64,000 nt of DNA from Numida meleagris (Eukaryota; Chordata; Aves; Galliformes; Numididae): NCBI RefSeq assembly GCF_002078875.1, contig NC_034424.1, positions 4,472,018 through 4,536,017 of the forward strand, written 5' to 3'. The notes beneath the pieces are model-generated. The model was not told the origin of the DNA, did not search any database, and saw only the letters and a list, made by a program, of their open reading frames with translations. The translations under genes were made by a program, and so were the position numbers. Below, one piece after another: positions 50,702-62,600 of this stretch. The stretch's first letter is position 1; each line of letters starts with the position of its first letter.

Positions 50702-52338
50702 GTAAGTGCTTTAAGAGCTCCTATTTCTCTCCATCTGTACTTACAGCCACCTGTCCTACTGCTCCAAGGGCTGTTGCGTGGTCCTGTGGCTGAGCAGTGT
50801 TTGCTCCAAGACCCCCCACTGAGGTCTGCCCTTCCTGCTTTCTCTCCTTCCCTGTTAAAGATTTCAGGATGGCACTCTTTGGTGATCTGCAGCCTCTCCA
50901 AGCTGAGATTTTACAGCGGCAGAGGCTGGGGATGAACGTTTTAAAATGGCTGTCAGAAGGATGAGCTGTGCCTCTCTCATTTTGTTTCCAGTAGGCAGCG
51001 TGCCCTGCCCATACAGTTTAACCATTGGCACCATTTTCATGGTAGCAACGTGCTGTCCCACAAGGTATGGTCATGGAGCCCGGATCCTGAGCGCTGAGCT
51101 GATGTGGGCTGGGAATCAGGCTGTACTTCAGGAATACTTGGATCTGTGATCCAGGCAGCATCGTGGCCTGGAAGCAGAGGGAGATTTGCTCACATGTATT
51201 TGGCTAAAACTCAACCCTGTGTAAGGTTTTCAAGGAACAGCCATGAGGCTAAGAGCAAGAAGGCTGTGCGCTCCCTGGGGCATTTGTTATAGCCCCAGGA
51301 GATAAACGCACCTCCTTTCTGTAACAGTGAAAAACCAAGAGGTCTGCAGGACCCACTGCAGCATGAGACGGATATCAGCAGGCCTGAACATTGATTTGGG
51401 CCCTAAGTGTAAGGCATCAGAGAGCTTCAGGCTCCTGTGTTTTATGGACAAGCCAATATGATCCGCATCAGAGATGTTCTTTAGTGAAATACCAGCACAA
51501 CTGGTTATGCAGCTCCAGTGCCTTCTGTGTACCAATACCTAAGCAGCAACCACATCAGCAAACTGCCTGGACTTTGCCTTTATCAGCAAGTCCCCATGAA
51601 GGCTGCAGGTTTGTTCTTACCCCAACCCCAACACCAAGCAGCTGTTTGGTGTTACTTCTTGCAGCCCTGTGGTGGGCAATCCAGGCTCCATGTCAGGAGA
51701 CCCAGCTGTACGAATGACCAACTTTCACTTCTACCTTGGAATTCCACTATCTGCCAGAACTGCAGTTCTTCTAGGAGAAGAAAAAGGCGTTGTGGAAAAC
51801 CATGTCACAACTTGGCATTATTCCCCAGCTGTGGCGTGCTCCGTCCTATATTTAAGACAATCCCCTGAAAGACAATAAGCAACAGAGGATCCCTGAGTTC
51901 AGCCCCTGCCAGAGGTGCTGAGAATCAGCCCAGGGAAGAGTTCCCAGTTAGGAAGTGCTCACGCAGCTGAGCCTGGCTTGGCTCAGGCTGCTGCAAAGAG
52001 GCTGTGCTAATTTTGGGAGGGGGCAAAAGGGTCACCCTGTAAATGTCTGGCCTGGAGCACTGAAGACAGTACTGCTCTGTGCGTGAGTTGTTTTGACTTT
52101 GCAACGTGTTTCTAGTGTTTTTTTTCTTGTTGTTCTTCAGGGTTTAAGGACTTAACTGCAAGGAAGAGGACCTGCCAGAAACTAGGACAGGCTTAGGGGA
52201 ATTCTTGCATCTTTTGCTTTTGTTGTGCATGAGTCACTTCAAAATAAATGTGCAGCACAGCCGGGGTATGTTCTACCTCTGCTTCACTCGATCCTCGAAT
52301 AAAGCAGCCACAGTTCTTGTACCAGCTCATGGGTAACA

Positions 52339-52374
52339 CATGGGGTGTCCCATGGGGTGTCCCATGAGGTGTCC
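52339..52374 (+). repeat. 12-bp tandem repeat, three copies
   Basis: Three consecutive copies of CATGGGGTGTCC, the third with one change (CATGAGGTGTCC), in intron 4. Confidence 0.95.
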
Positions 52375-54330
52375 CCCAAGTGTGGACCTGCTAAGGGGAG
52401 GTGTGCATTGCATGCAGCTTTGCAGTGCTGGATGCTGGAGGAAAAGAAGGGTTTCTTCTTGTCACCAGTGCAGTATATGGCTGAAATGATTGTCCTTGTT
52501 GCAGCTTGCATAATTTATACGTTATTAATGCTTATACAATAGCTTGGTTTATTTGAAAGTCTAGCTGCAGCATTTGACTCGTGACCTTCTGTAGCTGTGA
52601 AGCCCATAAAGTGGCTGTCTTGCTGATGTAGCGCAGTATTTCCACTCCTTTGAATTCTGCATTGCCTCTGTTTTATTTCCCCTTCTCCCCCCGTATTGGT
52701 CAGAATGAAATGAAAGCTCAGATTAGCTTTTGCTTTGAGGGTGAGATTGTGGTCAGAGACAGTTTGTAAGGAAAGCTGGCTGCTCCCATGAGCCTGTCTC
52801 CTTGTTTCCAGCAGATAAATATCTCTAGGCTCGCCTTACAGCCAGAAAGTTGCTCTTCCACGTAAGCAAATGCCCCTGGTTTGCAGTAACAAATGCCAGT
52901 CTGTAAAGGTTTGAAAAAGGGTTTGGGACACAGTGATCAAGTGCAACACAGCGTAGAAGCCAAGTGGATTCTGAGGTCCTCTTGAAAGTGACATTTCCTT
53001 GATGTTTAAGTTTTCCCCTGTTCTAGGAGAATGAAATGAATTATACACCCAATCACCCAGCATCAGAGATCCACGGAGACAGAATATATGCATGCCCTCC
53101 TCTGCAACCATGAGGGCAGAGAGGTTTACTAAATAAAAGTTGGGTGTTTCTCGCTGTCACATAAGGGACCCCTTGTTTCCTAATATCCAACCTGAACCCC
53201 CCCGCTCTGCTCCAAGTCAATCTCCCCATTTAACAGGTGAGCAAACTCAGATGCCGGGGGCACGTTTTCCCCAAGGAGTGTGGTTTTACCCCTGGCCACC
53301 CAATGGGTCAGAGGCAGAATTTGGAGTGAAGCCACGAAGCCTGACACGCTGCCATTGCTCTTGTTTGACCTCTCAGGCCGCCGCAGGAGAAATGCACTCA
53401 CACGTGCTTCAGGATGCTCTTACCATGCTCCTGTGAACCTTAAAAGATTGCAAGGTCCCGGTGTTGCACATCCCTGCGACATTTGGTCTGTGGTTGCAGA
53501 AAGTCTCCCCTTCCTTCAAAATGCAGTGCTTCCCCCTGAAAGAAGCAAGGAGTTAGCCGGCCGTTAGGTTCCCCCGTATCCTCATTCCGCAAGGAAGATT
53601 TTCCCATTTCTGAAAAGAAGTGTTTAAAGAAGCAGTTTGTTTGGTCTCACCTCAAATATTTCGCTCGTTTTTCAGCAAGCCAAAGGTCAGAGCGGGATCT
53701 GTAGGTCAGAGGCAGAAAAGGGAAAGCCCGAGGCGTAATGAGCTCTGAATGAGTGGCCGCTCCTCTGACTGAAGCTTTCCAGCATTTAGCAGGAGTTCCG
53801 AGGATATTTCCATAATTGTGAATGCTGAGGCGGCGGAGGCAGCTGTGCACAGTTGCACTTTTGTTAATTTGGGGGGGGGGGCTGTGAACCAGTGCACATA
53901 AAAGCGCTTCTGTGAGCGGGGTCCCATCCCCAGGCACGTCACCCAGAGCGGGATGGCGCGGTGCCGCTCCCACGTGGCCGTCATTCACGGGGATTGCATT
54001 CCAGGGAGATGACAAAGCTGTCACCTTTGGGAAGCCCTCCTCTCTTGGAGAACACATTCAGGGGTTGTTCTGGCCGCTCTGCTGCTGAGCCTTGGGCTGC
54101 TGCTCTCTGTGATAGCATTGTCCGTGGCATTTCTGGTGCGAGGTTTGGACCGTTTCAGATGCAAGTGAGCTTGACACTAGTCTTGTTTCAGCCGTTATAA
54201 GGGAGCCAAAAGGAGCGAGCAGAGAGGCACAATTGCAAACAGTAATACATGCTATGGGATTCTTTGATTAACTGGTCTCAACATGGTCCCATCCTGAGTA
54301 TAGAAGAGAGAAACAAAACTAATGTAATGA

Positions 54331-54466
54331 TCATAGAATGATGGAATCATTCGAGCTGGAAGGGACCGTTAAAGGCCATCTGGTCCAACTCTGTGCAATG
54401 AACAGGGACACTCCCAGCTCCATCAGGTTTCTAGAGCTCTGTCCAGCCTGGGTATCTCCAAGGATG
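54331..54466 (-). mobile_element. CR1 3'-end fragment in intron 4
   Basis: It starts TCATAGAATGATGGAATCAT and includes GGCCATCTGGTCCAACTCTG. It is close in type to the copy at 23508. Confidence 0.9.
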
Positions 54467-57254
54467 ACTGTAAACGATGGTAAACATTCTTAGGAGAATC
54501 CTCATTTCTAGATATGAGTGAGAAAGTGGACTAAATCCAGGATAGCATGAGTAAAATATAGCAATTAACTGTAGAACTACGAAGCAATTAACTCTTGAAT
54601 TGCTTCTCCATGGAGAAAGGGAGCACCAGCTGGAGATGGGTAGTTCTGCTGGGCGCAGTAGGAGAAGTGGGATGAACATTGGACTGGGTTTAATAGAACA
54701 AGTGTGTGTAGCTCAGGGGCATGATGACTTACTGGGGTTTGCAGATAGGTAAGTGGGTTGATGTGCAAAGCTCACCTGTTCCAATGCTGCAGTGCTAACA
54801 GCTCCCAAGGCGGTGCTGTCCTGCACCTTCTGCTACTCAGCCCATCTAACTGTACCACACCGCATCTTCCTCGTCTGCCAAGAATGTGGGTGGAATCGTA
54901 GATTCAGGACTAACCGTGTTAGAACACATCAGGATCGGTTATTTTTACCATTTTTAGGACTACTGCCAGACTACGCCCTTTTCTCTCCGCAGTTACGAGA
55001 GCAGTTTAAAATGTCTAGCACAATCCCCAGACGTGGTTGCAGCAGCCACTGGTGTGCCAGATTGGACTTCCCACTGTCACTTCAGCAGCAGGATGTGGCT
55101 GCTTTTCACCAGCATGAGACCACATTGGTCTCTGGGAGTAGGATGGGTTTCTGTTCTTCCTTTGCTCGGATTACACGCTACGAGTCTCACTGAATTCAGC
55201 GGTAAATCCTCCGTCTTGTACGTCAAGAGCCTGTGTTTTCTCATCATCACATGTTTTAGCACTGGGTAATGGGACCGGTCTTTCTCCCGTCTCCCCTCCT
55301 TTACAATCCCACTTTTGGTTAAGGCTTTATGATTGCCTTGTGCTTTGGTTTAGCTCTGGAAGAGGCTGTACCGAATGTGGCTGGAGGCACAAGGAGTCTC
55401 CTAACCAGGAGCTCTTGGTGGGCGGCCCAGCTCCCTACGTTCCAGCTTTCCTCCTGGAAGCTCTCCCTGCCAGCAAGGAGTCACCAAACCGGGCCATTCC
55501 CTCCAGCCCAGCTCTGTTAAGCTTGCCCCAGGCTATGGCAGAGCACAGATCTCAGCTAACTGCACTGACGTGGGCTTTGAGCCAAGCTGCCCGGCTCCAA
55601 ATTTGAATAACAGCTGAATTCCCTCCTCAAATCTAACAGCAGCCGGAATTTATGAACTCTGCTCAGTGCTACCTAGATTATTGCTTATGAATAAGTGCTT
55701 TTTAGGAACCCATCTTTTATAGAGACTTTACTGCTCTGGTTTCTGCCACTTGTATTGATTTTCATCCCTATTTAGGACCTGGAAGACTTGAGTTCAAGTG
55801 CTTTTGCTACTGCAGGCTTGTACATGAAGTCTCCATGCCACCCAACGAGACAAACAGACGATGCCATATTTTAGTGGGAAAATGAATTTATTCAAGACCA
55901 GCAGCTACGTGGGTTTCCAAATTACCATTTGATGCTCCTTAATTTTAATTAAAGTTGCTTCGGTTTTGTTGAAGATTCACAGCCAGGCTTAAAGGTATCA
56001 GGGAATTTCAGGCTGAAAAGTTGGGAGGAAATTAAAGGGACAATGGGAGCATTTGGGTGAAAGATGTCATTTGGAAAGCTGAGCCTCTTGATGGAACAGC
56101 TTGTAGAGAGCAGAGCTGCATGGGTTGTGAAACAGCACTGAGCACTCATCAGCTGTCTATACCACAAGATACAATAGCTAGACAAAAAAAGCCGTTATTT
56201 CCTATTACAGCGCAGTAAAAATAAAACTGAATAAACATCAGCTCGCTGGTACTCTTCCAAAAGAGGGCAAGGGCACTGCACTGGGGTGGCAGTCGCGTGT
56301 TTCACGGCAGGGATCGTCCTTGGACTTCAGACCCTGAAGACATCAGCCCCACACACTCTGAGGTGCTCGCTGGAAAGGGTTTAGCTTACTGAGAAAGTGC
56401 ATGAGTGGCTTTTTATCCCCCAGCCCATACTCCTCCTAACTGGAGGGTACGTTACGGTGCTCCTGGCAGTGGTGTGAAGCTCGCACACAGTCTTGGCAGA
56501 ACAGAAGCCCTTGGAATTAAGTCTTCAGGTTGTTTCATCTCTCAGGAACGTGTTCAAGAGGGCTTAGAATTATTACTACTTCTGCCTGAAAGGTTAACAG
56601 AACTTTTGTGCTATATACAATCCTGGGATAAACTATCCTTAGCTGTTTATTCCAGATAACTCCTTAAATAGCCTTCGGAAAGTATGTAAAGGGCTTTCAA
56701 AATCTGATGTAAAAGGAGATGCTGGTGTATGTGATCTAAGGTAGATGCTCTAACGGTGTCACTGGCTTCTAAGAGCTATGCAAAAGCACTGATCTAAATG
56801 GTATTTATTTTTAAATTGGGTCTTGCCTCCACTCCGCCTGTTTTACTGTCCTGCCATCCGTTCTTTCTCCCTCTAAAGACAAAAATCTCTTTTCCTTGTA
56901 GGGGAAAGGAGTTCATCTTGAAGAAATAATGAGCAATTTATAATTTCCCTTTAGTAACGACTTCCGTCCTCTTCCATTTTGACCCAGCAAAGCGTTCCCA
57001 CCCCCACGCGCTGGCACTGCCCTTTGCCCACCTCCAGCCCTTCCTGGGCCTCCTTGCAGAGCTTCCCCTCCCCTGACCCCGAGGTATTTCTGTGCCCGGA
57101 GGGGGGATATTTGGTGTCACTGAACCATCTCATGGTCATGGTGGGTCTTGTGGTGACAGACACGTGTCACCTTCCCAAAGGGTGGGCGGGAGCTGGTGCT
57201 AATGAACGTTACCGACCCCTCTTGACTTCATTTTGTGTTTGTTGTGTTTTGTAG

Positions 57255-57308
57255 GGTCCTCCGGGTCCCCACGGAAACCCTGGCTCACCTGGCCCCCCAG
57301 GCCTGAAA
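57255..57308 (+). CDS. COL27A1: COL27A1 exon 5: 54-bp Gly-X-Y exon
   Basis: The exon lies between TTTTGTAG and GTAAGT and encodes residues 540-557, GPPGPHGNPGSPGPPGLK, six perfect triplets. It is phase 0 on both sides. The human counterpart reads GPPGPYGNPGLPGPPGAK, so 15 of 18 positions agree from memory. Y-position prolines are expected substrates for prolyl 4-hydroxylase, and the final Y-position lysine could be hydroxylated or cross-linked; both statements come from knowledge of the family. Confidence 0.96.
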
Positions 57309-60300
57309 GTAAGTGTGCGCTGATGGGCACGAGGAGCTTTGCCTTCATGTTGCTGATATGTCCCAGGAGGGCTCTCAGCAGAACGAGTTGTAGCTGAAGC
57401 CATTCATCACCTCCCCTCTGCTTGGACACAGCCAAAGCCTTTTCCTGTGTTTCCAGGAGACCCCGCTGTGCGCCTTCATTCTCAGCTCTCCCTAATTTCA
57501 AACGCTTCCTAATTAGGATCCTGTCTGAGCTATGCCCATGGCAGGGAGAAGGCTGCTGTGCTGGGACGAGGGCAGTGGAATCACACATAACATCCCACCA
57601 CACCTTGACTTCTTCACTCTATTTCTCCTGGATTTCACAGCATCCATCAGCAGTGGGGGCTAGCAGCACCCACTTCTCCTCTCACTTCCTCCTCCCGAAC
57701 CTCCCCTTCCCTCTGCAGAGCTTCTGGGCAGCTGGAACTCTTCCCAGTCAGATCCCACTGCTGCCTCCTACGTGTCCTCATCTCTCTCCCACGAGGTCTC
57801 CTCCGGGGCCACAAAGTAGTTGAGATTTGAAGGGCAGTACTTAGCAGAGGTTTGCACTAACAAGGAGGCTGTAGGTGCAAGCAAGAGCCCTTTCTTTTTA
57901 TGATCTCATCAGTAGGCAGGGATGTTATGAACACGATTGATGCTCTGGGAAAAAAGATTCTGGAAACTTGGCACGCTGCCGCTACGCGATTAAAAATTAG
58001 GCACTGGAGACATGCTGGTGAGCAGCAGCTGTTTTAAATTCTGCAGTATAGCTATATGGCCTGAAAAGTGAGGCTGTAAAAGTTCTATATCTTAGTGCTC
58101 TGCATTTATTCTCCATCAGTGACTTCCAGATCACACTTGTTGAGTTTTACAAGTCAAATCAAAGTCCTTTTCACCTAACTTCTAGTCGTGCAAATTCAGC
58201 CTGATCCAATCTGTGCAGACAAAATGGTTTTCTGTGCTTTGGAATTCTTTCTTTTAAGGTTAGTCCAATGTCAGAAATCATCACATGGCCATAAAGCTGT
58301 ATTCAGCTGGCTTCTTATTAGAAATTAAAATGTTTCTATAAGCATTTTTCTCCCATCCTGGCTGGCTGCTAAAAGCCCTGGTGGATGGATTGCTGTAGCA
58401 GTCTGCAGCACAGATCTGGGGCCACCAGTCTGCACTATGCCCAGACACCATTTGCAAGATGAGGCTGTTCTCTGTGATGCTGTGTCACAAGAAGCACTGG
58501 GGAGCTGAGAGCTGCAGCTCAGGTGTAACAGGACCAGCTGTAACTTCACCTCTATCAATGAGAGCCTTCTAAGACGTGATTGCAAGACGTTTGCGTATGA
58601 AGCACTTTTTGTAAGGTTCCCAGAGCTTTGATTTCCTTCCTTCCCTTCATTTCCTGAGCGCTATACCAGTCCCAGAAGCTGGGGTTCACAGAAAATCAAG
58701 GTATTTCATCCCCTTACATTTTAAATCCCCTTCACCAGGCTCCACAAATCCACACCTGGAACCTGCTATCCTCTTAGCATGCCCAAACCCACAGCCAGAG
58801 TTCTGGCCTGTGCTGTAAGCAGGGCAGCCCCAAGCAGAACCGCTGCTGGGAGCCTGCAAGTGGCAGCGCCCGCTGGGCTGCGTCTGCCCTCAGCAGCCCT
58901 TAACCACGTGGAAAAAATGAGCAGCTCAAAAAGGAAGCTGATCTTTCCTGCATAGATAGAGCTTGGAAACAATGACTAACACTGAGTATTGTCACTGAGG
59001 AATTAACCCAGGAGCATCATTTTTATCAGCTGAATTAACAGAGTGCTCATGAGGTCGGTCAGTGCCTTTGTACAGTGGAGGTGAGTCCACACTGAGGATG
59101 CTCAGCAGCATTTGGGACTGGGAGGACAGGCACCTGTCAGCAGGCTGTGTTTTCCAAAGGCATGGCAGCAGTTGGGTTTGTATCTCTCATGCAGAAGCCT
59201 TTGGCCCCAGATGTTAGTGCGTTTTGCTTAGCTGCTCTGGATAAATCTTCCTTGTTACTGCGGTAGGCAAAGCTGAATTTTCCTTTTAGCGAACGGTTTG
59301 GCTCCGGTGCCACTGATGCTTGAAATACTATTAGTGGGATTGCGAAGCTGAGGTGTTTAACTTTCACAGCTGTCGACTTCTCCCAGGTAGGGAAAAAAAC
59401 AGAAGAAAGCATTTTCCTTTCCAAGGGGAAGTCGTGTCCTCCATCAGTTGGGATGGGAACGCGGAGGCTTGTAGGCAGCGGGCTGATGGACGAGGTTAGG
59501 GTGAATCTCACCATGTGGCTGCTGCACAGGAGGAGCTGGGCAGTCCTCCGTCTCAGCCCTCAGCATCAGCCATCTGCGCTCACTGGCCCTGATACACACT
59601 TGTTATTTAATCTTAGGAAAGTGTGATCCCACTGTGGCTGAGCCTGTGTGAGGATCAGAGCTGTGTCAAACATGGAACGCAAGGCACGGACAGCTGACAC
59701 GACCTGGACCTTTCCAGGGAGCAGTGTGAGGGGCATGCACCCCTCTGCACGACTGAGAATCATCTCACTGAGCACTCGGGAAGGCTCATGGAGGTGGTGG
59801 ACACCTACCTGCAGCTCTATGTTAATTTTGCAGAAGCGATTAGCTGTGATCTCAAGCACCCACAGGCAGCTCCAAGAGTGGGAGTCCTGCCTGATAACAG
59901 CTGCGTGCAAAGCAAGATTGTCTGCGTGACTTCATTTAGTGCTTGGAAACCAGGCAGCCTTCATTCAGAAACTCTACAGATGCATCTGCCTTGAGTTGGC
60001 AGCGCTCCCTGCAGTCCGTAGCCGAGCAGTCTCGCTCCCTGAGCCTTGCAGCTCATGGTGGATGTGGGGAGGAGAGAAAAGGGGTGCAAGGTGTGTCAGC
60101 TGTAGCTGCAGTGCTGCTGCATGGAGAAGCTGCTCAGCTGACCACAGCTAGACCTTCGTGTTGCTAATGAGAAACACCAATTAGTAGACACTATTTCTCT
60201 TCTGTAGGGTCCAGCCTTCAAGTCCTTCCAAGCACTTCCCTTGGCAACCAGTAATTATCTCTTCCAAAAGAATCTGGCGTACTGCGAATCTCTTCCACTT

Positions 60301-60999
60301 TTTCCTGCTTCTATCTCTCTCCCACCTTCCCACCTTTTAAGATTTTAACCTGGGATTTTCCAAGGACTCTACTGGAATTAGATGTTGACACGCTGCTGAA
60401 ATTCTATCAGAAGATCGGCCTTCAGTTGTACTTTCTCTCGTCACGGCTGCTAAACAGGAAAATAATGCATACTGCCACTTAAGATAAAGTGTGCCTCTTC
60501 CTCTGCCAGCCTGAACGCCTCCCAAATGCTCTGGCTGCTGGTAGTGTCTAATTAGTGTAACTTTCTCTCCAGTTTCATCTGTTCCCCACAGTTAAAGACA
60601 ACAACAGTAGCTAGGAAGTTGTTAAGGATGGTTTATCCACAATAATAGGCTTGGTAATTATTTTTGTGATGGTAGCTGTAGACAGGGAAGAAATCACAGC
60701 TGTCTGATCTAATAAGTATCAAAAGTCCTGACTTCGCCTTCTTCCAGATATCCTTTTTTTAGTCAATTTAGTACTGTCAAATACTATTTAAAACTCAGCG
60801 CTTTAGCAGCAGTATTAACTCGTCAAAACCAGCCCGAGCAAAACAGAGCTATACCTGAGGGCTTTAATACATTTGAGGTATGGGAAGAAGACAGAGATGA
60901 AACAAAACATTGGTCTAAGTTGGGGGCTTGGCGGAAGCAAGACCACATCTATGGATTGGGTCCCTGGCTGATGTCATTAATTTAAGTTTCTCATTTCAG
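57309..60999 (+). other. COL27A1: COL27A1 intron 5
   Basis: This is a 3.7-kb phase-0 intron. I see no recognisable repeat, RNA gene or coding exon in it. Confidence 0.9.
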
Positions 61000-61053
61000 G
61001 GTCAGAAAGGTGATCCTGGGCTGTCGCCTGGAAAGGCTCGCAGAGGACCAAAG
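61000..61053 (+). CDS. COL27A1: COL27A1 exon 6: 54-bp collagenous exon with a triplet imperfection
   Basis: The exon lies between CATTTCAG and GTAAGA and encodes residues 558-575, GQKGDPGLSPGKARRGPK, phase 0 on both sides. The first three triplets and the last are regular. The fourth and fifth (PGK and ARR) lack glycine in the first position, so the Gly-X-Y register is broken within an exon that still keeps its 54-bp length. The human chain has the same break, recalled as GQKGDPGLSPGKAHDGAK. That makes it a feature of collagen XXVII rather than a sequencing error. Such breaks probably kink or loosen the helix near its N-terminal end. Confidence 0.96.
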
Positions 61054-62546
61054 GTAAGATGTCACCGAGATCACGTTGTGCTTCAAGCCCTGTGCCTACA
61101 TGTGGAGGGGGTCCATAATGCAACCATAAGCAACACAGCTGCTCGTGCAGACTTGGGACTAAATCTTAAGACTTGGACCCTGGATTCAGGACTAAAGAGG
61201 GTTAGCTAAATTAAGGTCCATGTGCTCTGCTAATTCTATTCAATGAATTACGAGCCCCATTTTTGCAGTTTCACAGCTGAGTGAATTTTACAGAGGCCAC
61301 AAGACCTCAGAGAGGTCTAGAAATGAATAGAAGGGCAATCAGGGCTTCACAGTATCTACCTCAATTAGTTCTTTTGGTGGTGGCCACACAATACATCGTA
61401 ATTCACATCCAGGACAAGAGGCCTGGTTTTCTTCCTTTCATCATAAGCCTTGCTATAAATGTGCCGTTAATAGAAAGCATCAGCCAAGAAGAGCTCAGAC
61501 CTTTCGTTTGAAACCAGATGCCTCAGTGATTCACAGGACTGTGAGCTGGAGGGTGACACACACAAACGTTGAGATGGCTGAGTCTGAAACGATGCTGTTA
61601 ACTGAACAGCACGAGATGCCTTTGGAAATGTCTGGGACTGTATCGGAATGGCATCACATGGAAACCATTCACCCGCACAATCTGGAACTGTTTTCTTGCA
61701 AGCATGCTCATTGTAAGAAGGGGAGAGATCCAGATTGCTTTTAGCTCATGTTAACAAGGCTTTGTTCCTGTTAGCAGTAATAGAAACAAGGAATTTCCAG
61801 CAGGAGTTTGGAGCGATGCCTAATTTTCAAGCTGGATACTCCAAATGCGTTCTCACTAAGCAGGCACAGCACAGTGCTGGAGACCTGGAAGGATTTTTCC
61901 ATCCCAATCAAAGAAGGCCAAAACGGGCTTGAACTAATGGATCAGATGTTGGAGCTCTCACACCAAAGAGCTTCTCATTTCTGTGATGGTTTGGGTACAC
62001 CAGCCGGGATGTGATGCAGATTCCCTTCCAGAAGGGAAGGCCACTGACAGGTCTCTCCCACCAGCAGCCCACAGAGGTCCAGCTTGTATTGTGTAGGTGA
62101 AGTCATTTCACCATTGGGGTCATCTGAACCGGGCCAGTGTGGTAGCAGAGCATGGGCACAACCACAAGGTTTGGCAGGAGGTACCTGCTGTTCCTGTTGC
62201 ATTTAAAAGCTGAATTTTTCTTGCCTTGGCCATTTCAACACCTATCAAAAGGCAAACAAAGCATGTGACTGAATTAGGTCTTTTTTTTTTTCATGTAAGC
62301 ATTCATTCTGTTGGTAAAAACTGGACCCCAGCAGCAGCTGCCATTGATTAACTCTCTTTATTATTTATATCAGCCAGCTGATAGAGATGGTGTTTAAATT
62401 TACACTTCTTATCCAGGCAGAGTTGCAATTAGAATCAGAAATATCAATAGCTGGGTACTGCTGTAGGCAAAATAACTTCAGTAACAGTACACTAAGCAGG
62501 GGGAAAATGTTGCTGAAAACTCATGCGACTTTCTTGTTTCCTGCAG
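61054..62546 (+). other. COL27A1: COL27A1 intron 6
   Basis: This is a 1.5-kb phase-0 intron with a short T-run near 62281 and nothing else recognised. Confidence 0.9.
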
Positions 62547-62600
62547 GGAGACGTGGGCTTGCCTGGTTTGACTGGGTTCCCTGGGCCGCCTGGTAGAAAG
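62547..62600 (+). CDS. COL27A1: COL27A1 exon 7: 54-bp Gly-X-Y exon
   Basis: The exon lies between TTTCCTGCAG and GTAAGA and encodes residues 576-593, GDVGLPGLTGFPGPPGRK, six perfect triplets, phase 0 on both sides. The human match is GDMGLPGLSGNPGPPGRK. This is the last exon in the window. The next human segment begins GHKGYPG, and I find no such exon between 62601 and 64000, so intron 7 is at least 1.4 kb. Confidence 0.96.

Larger units (their letters stand above)
50702..57254 (+). other. COL27A1: COL27A1 intron 4
   Basis: This is a 6.6-kb phase-0 intron with a three-copy 12-bp tandem repeat at 52339 and one CR1 fragment at 54331. I see no additional Gly-X-Y exon within it, and exons 4 and 5 are adjacent in the human protein order. 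Confidence 0.9.
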
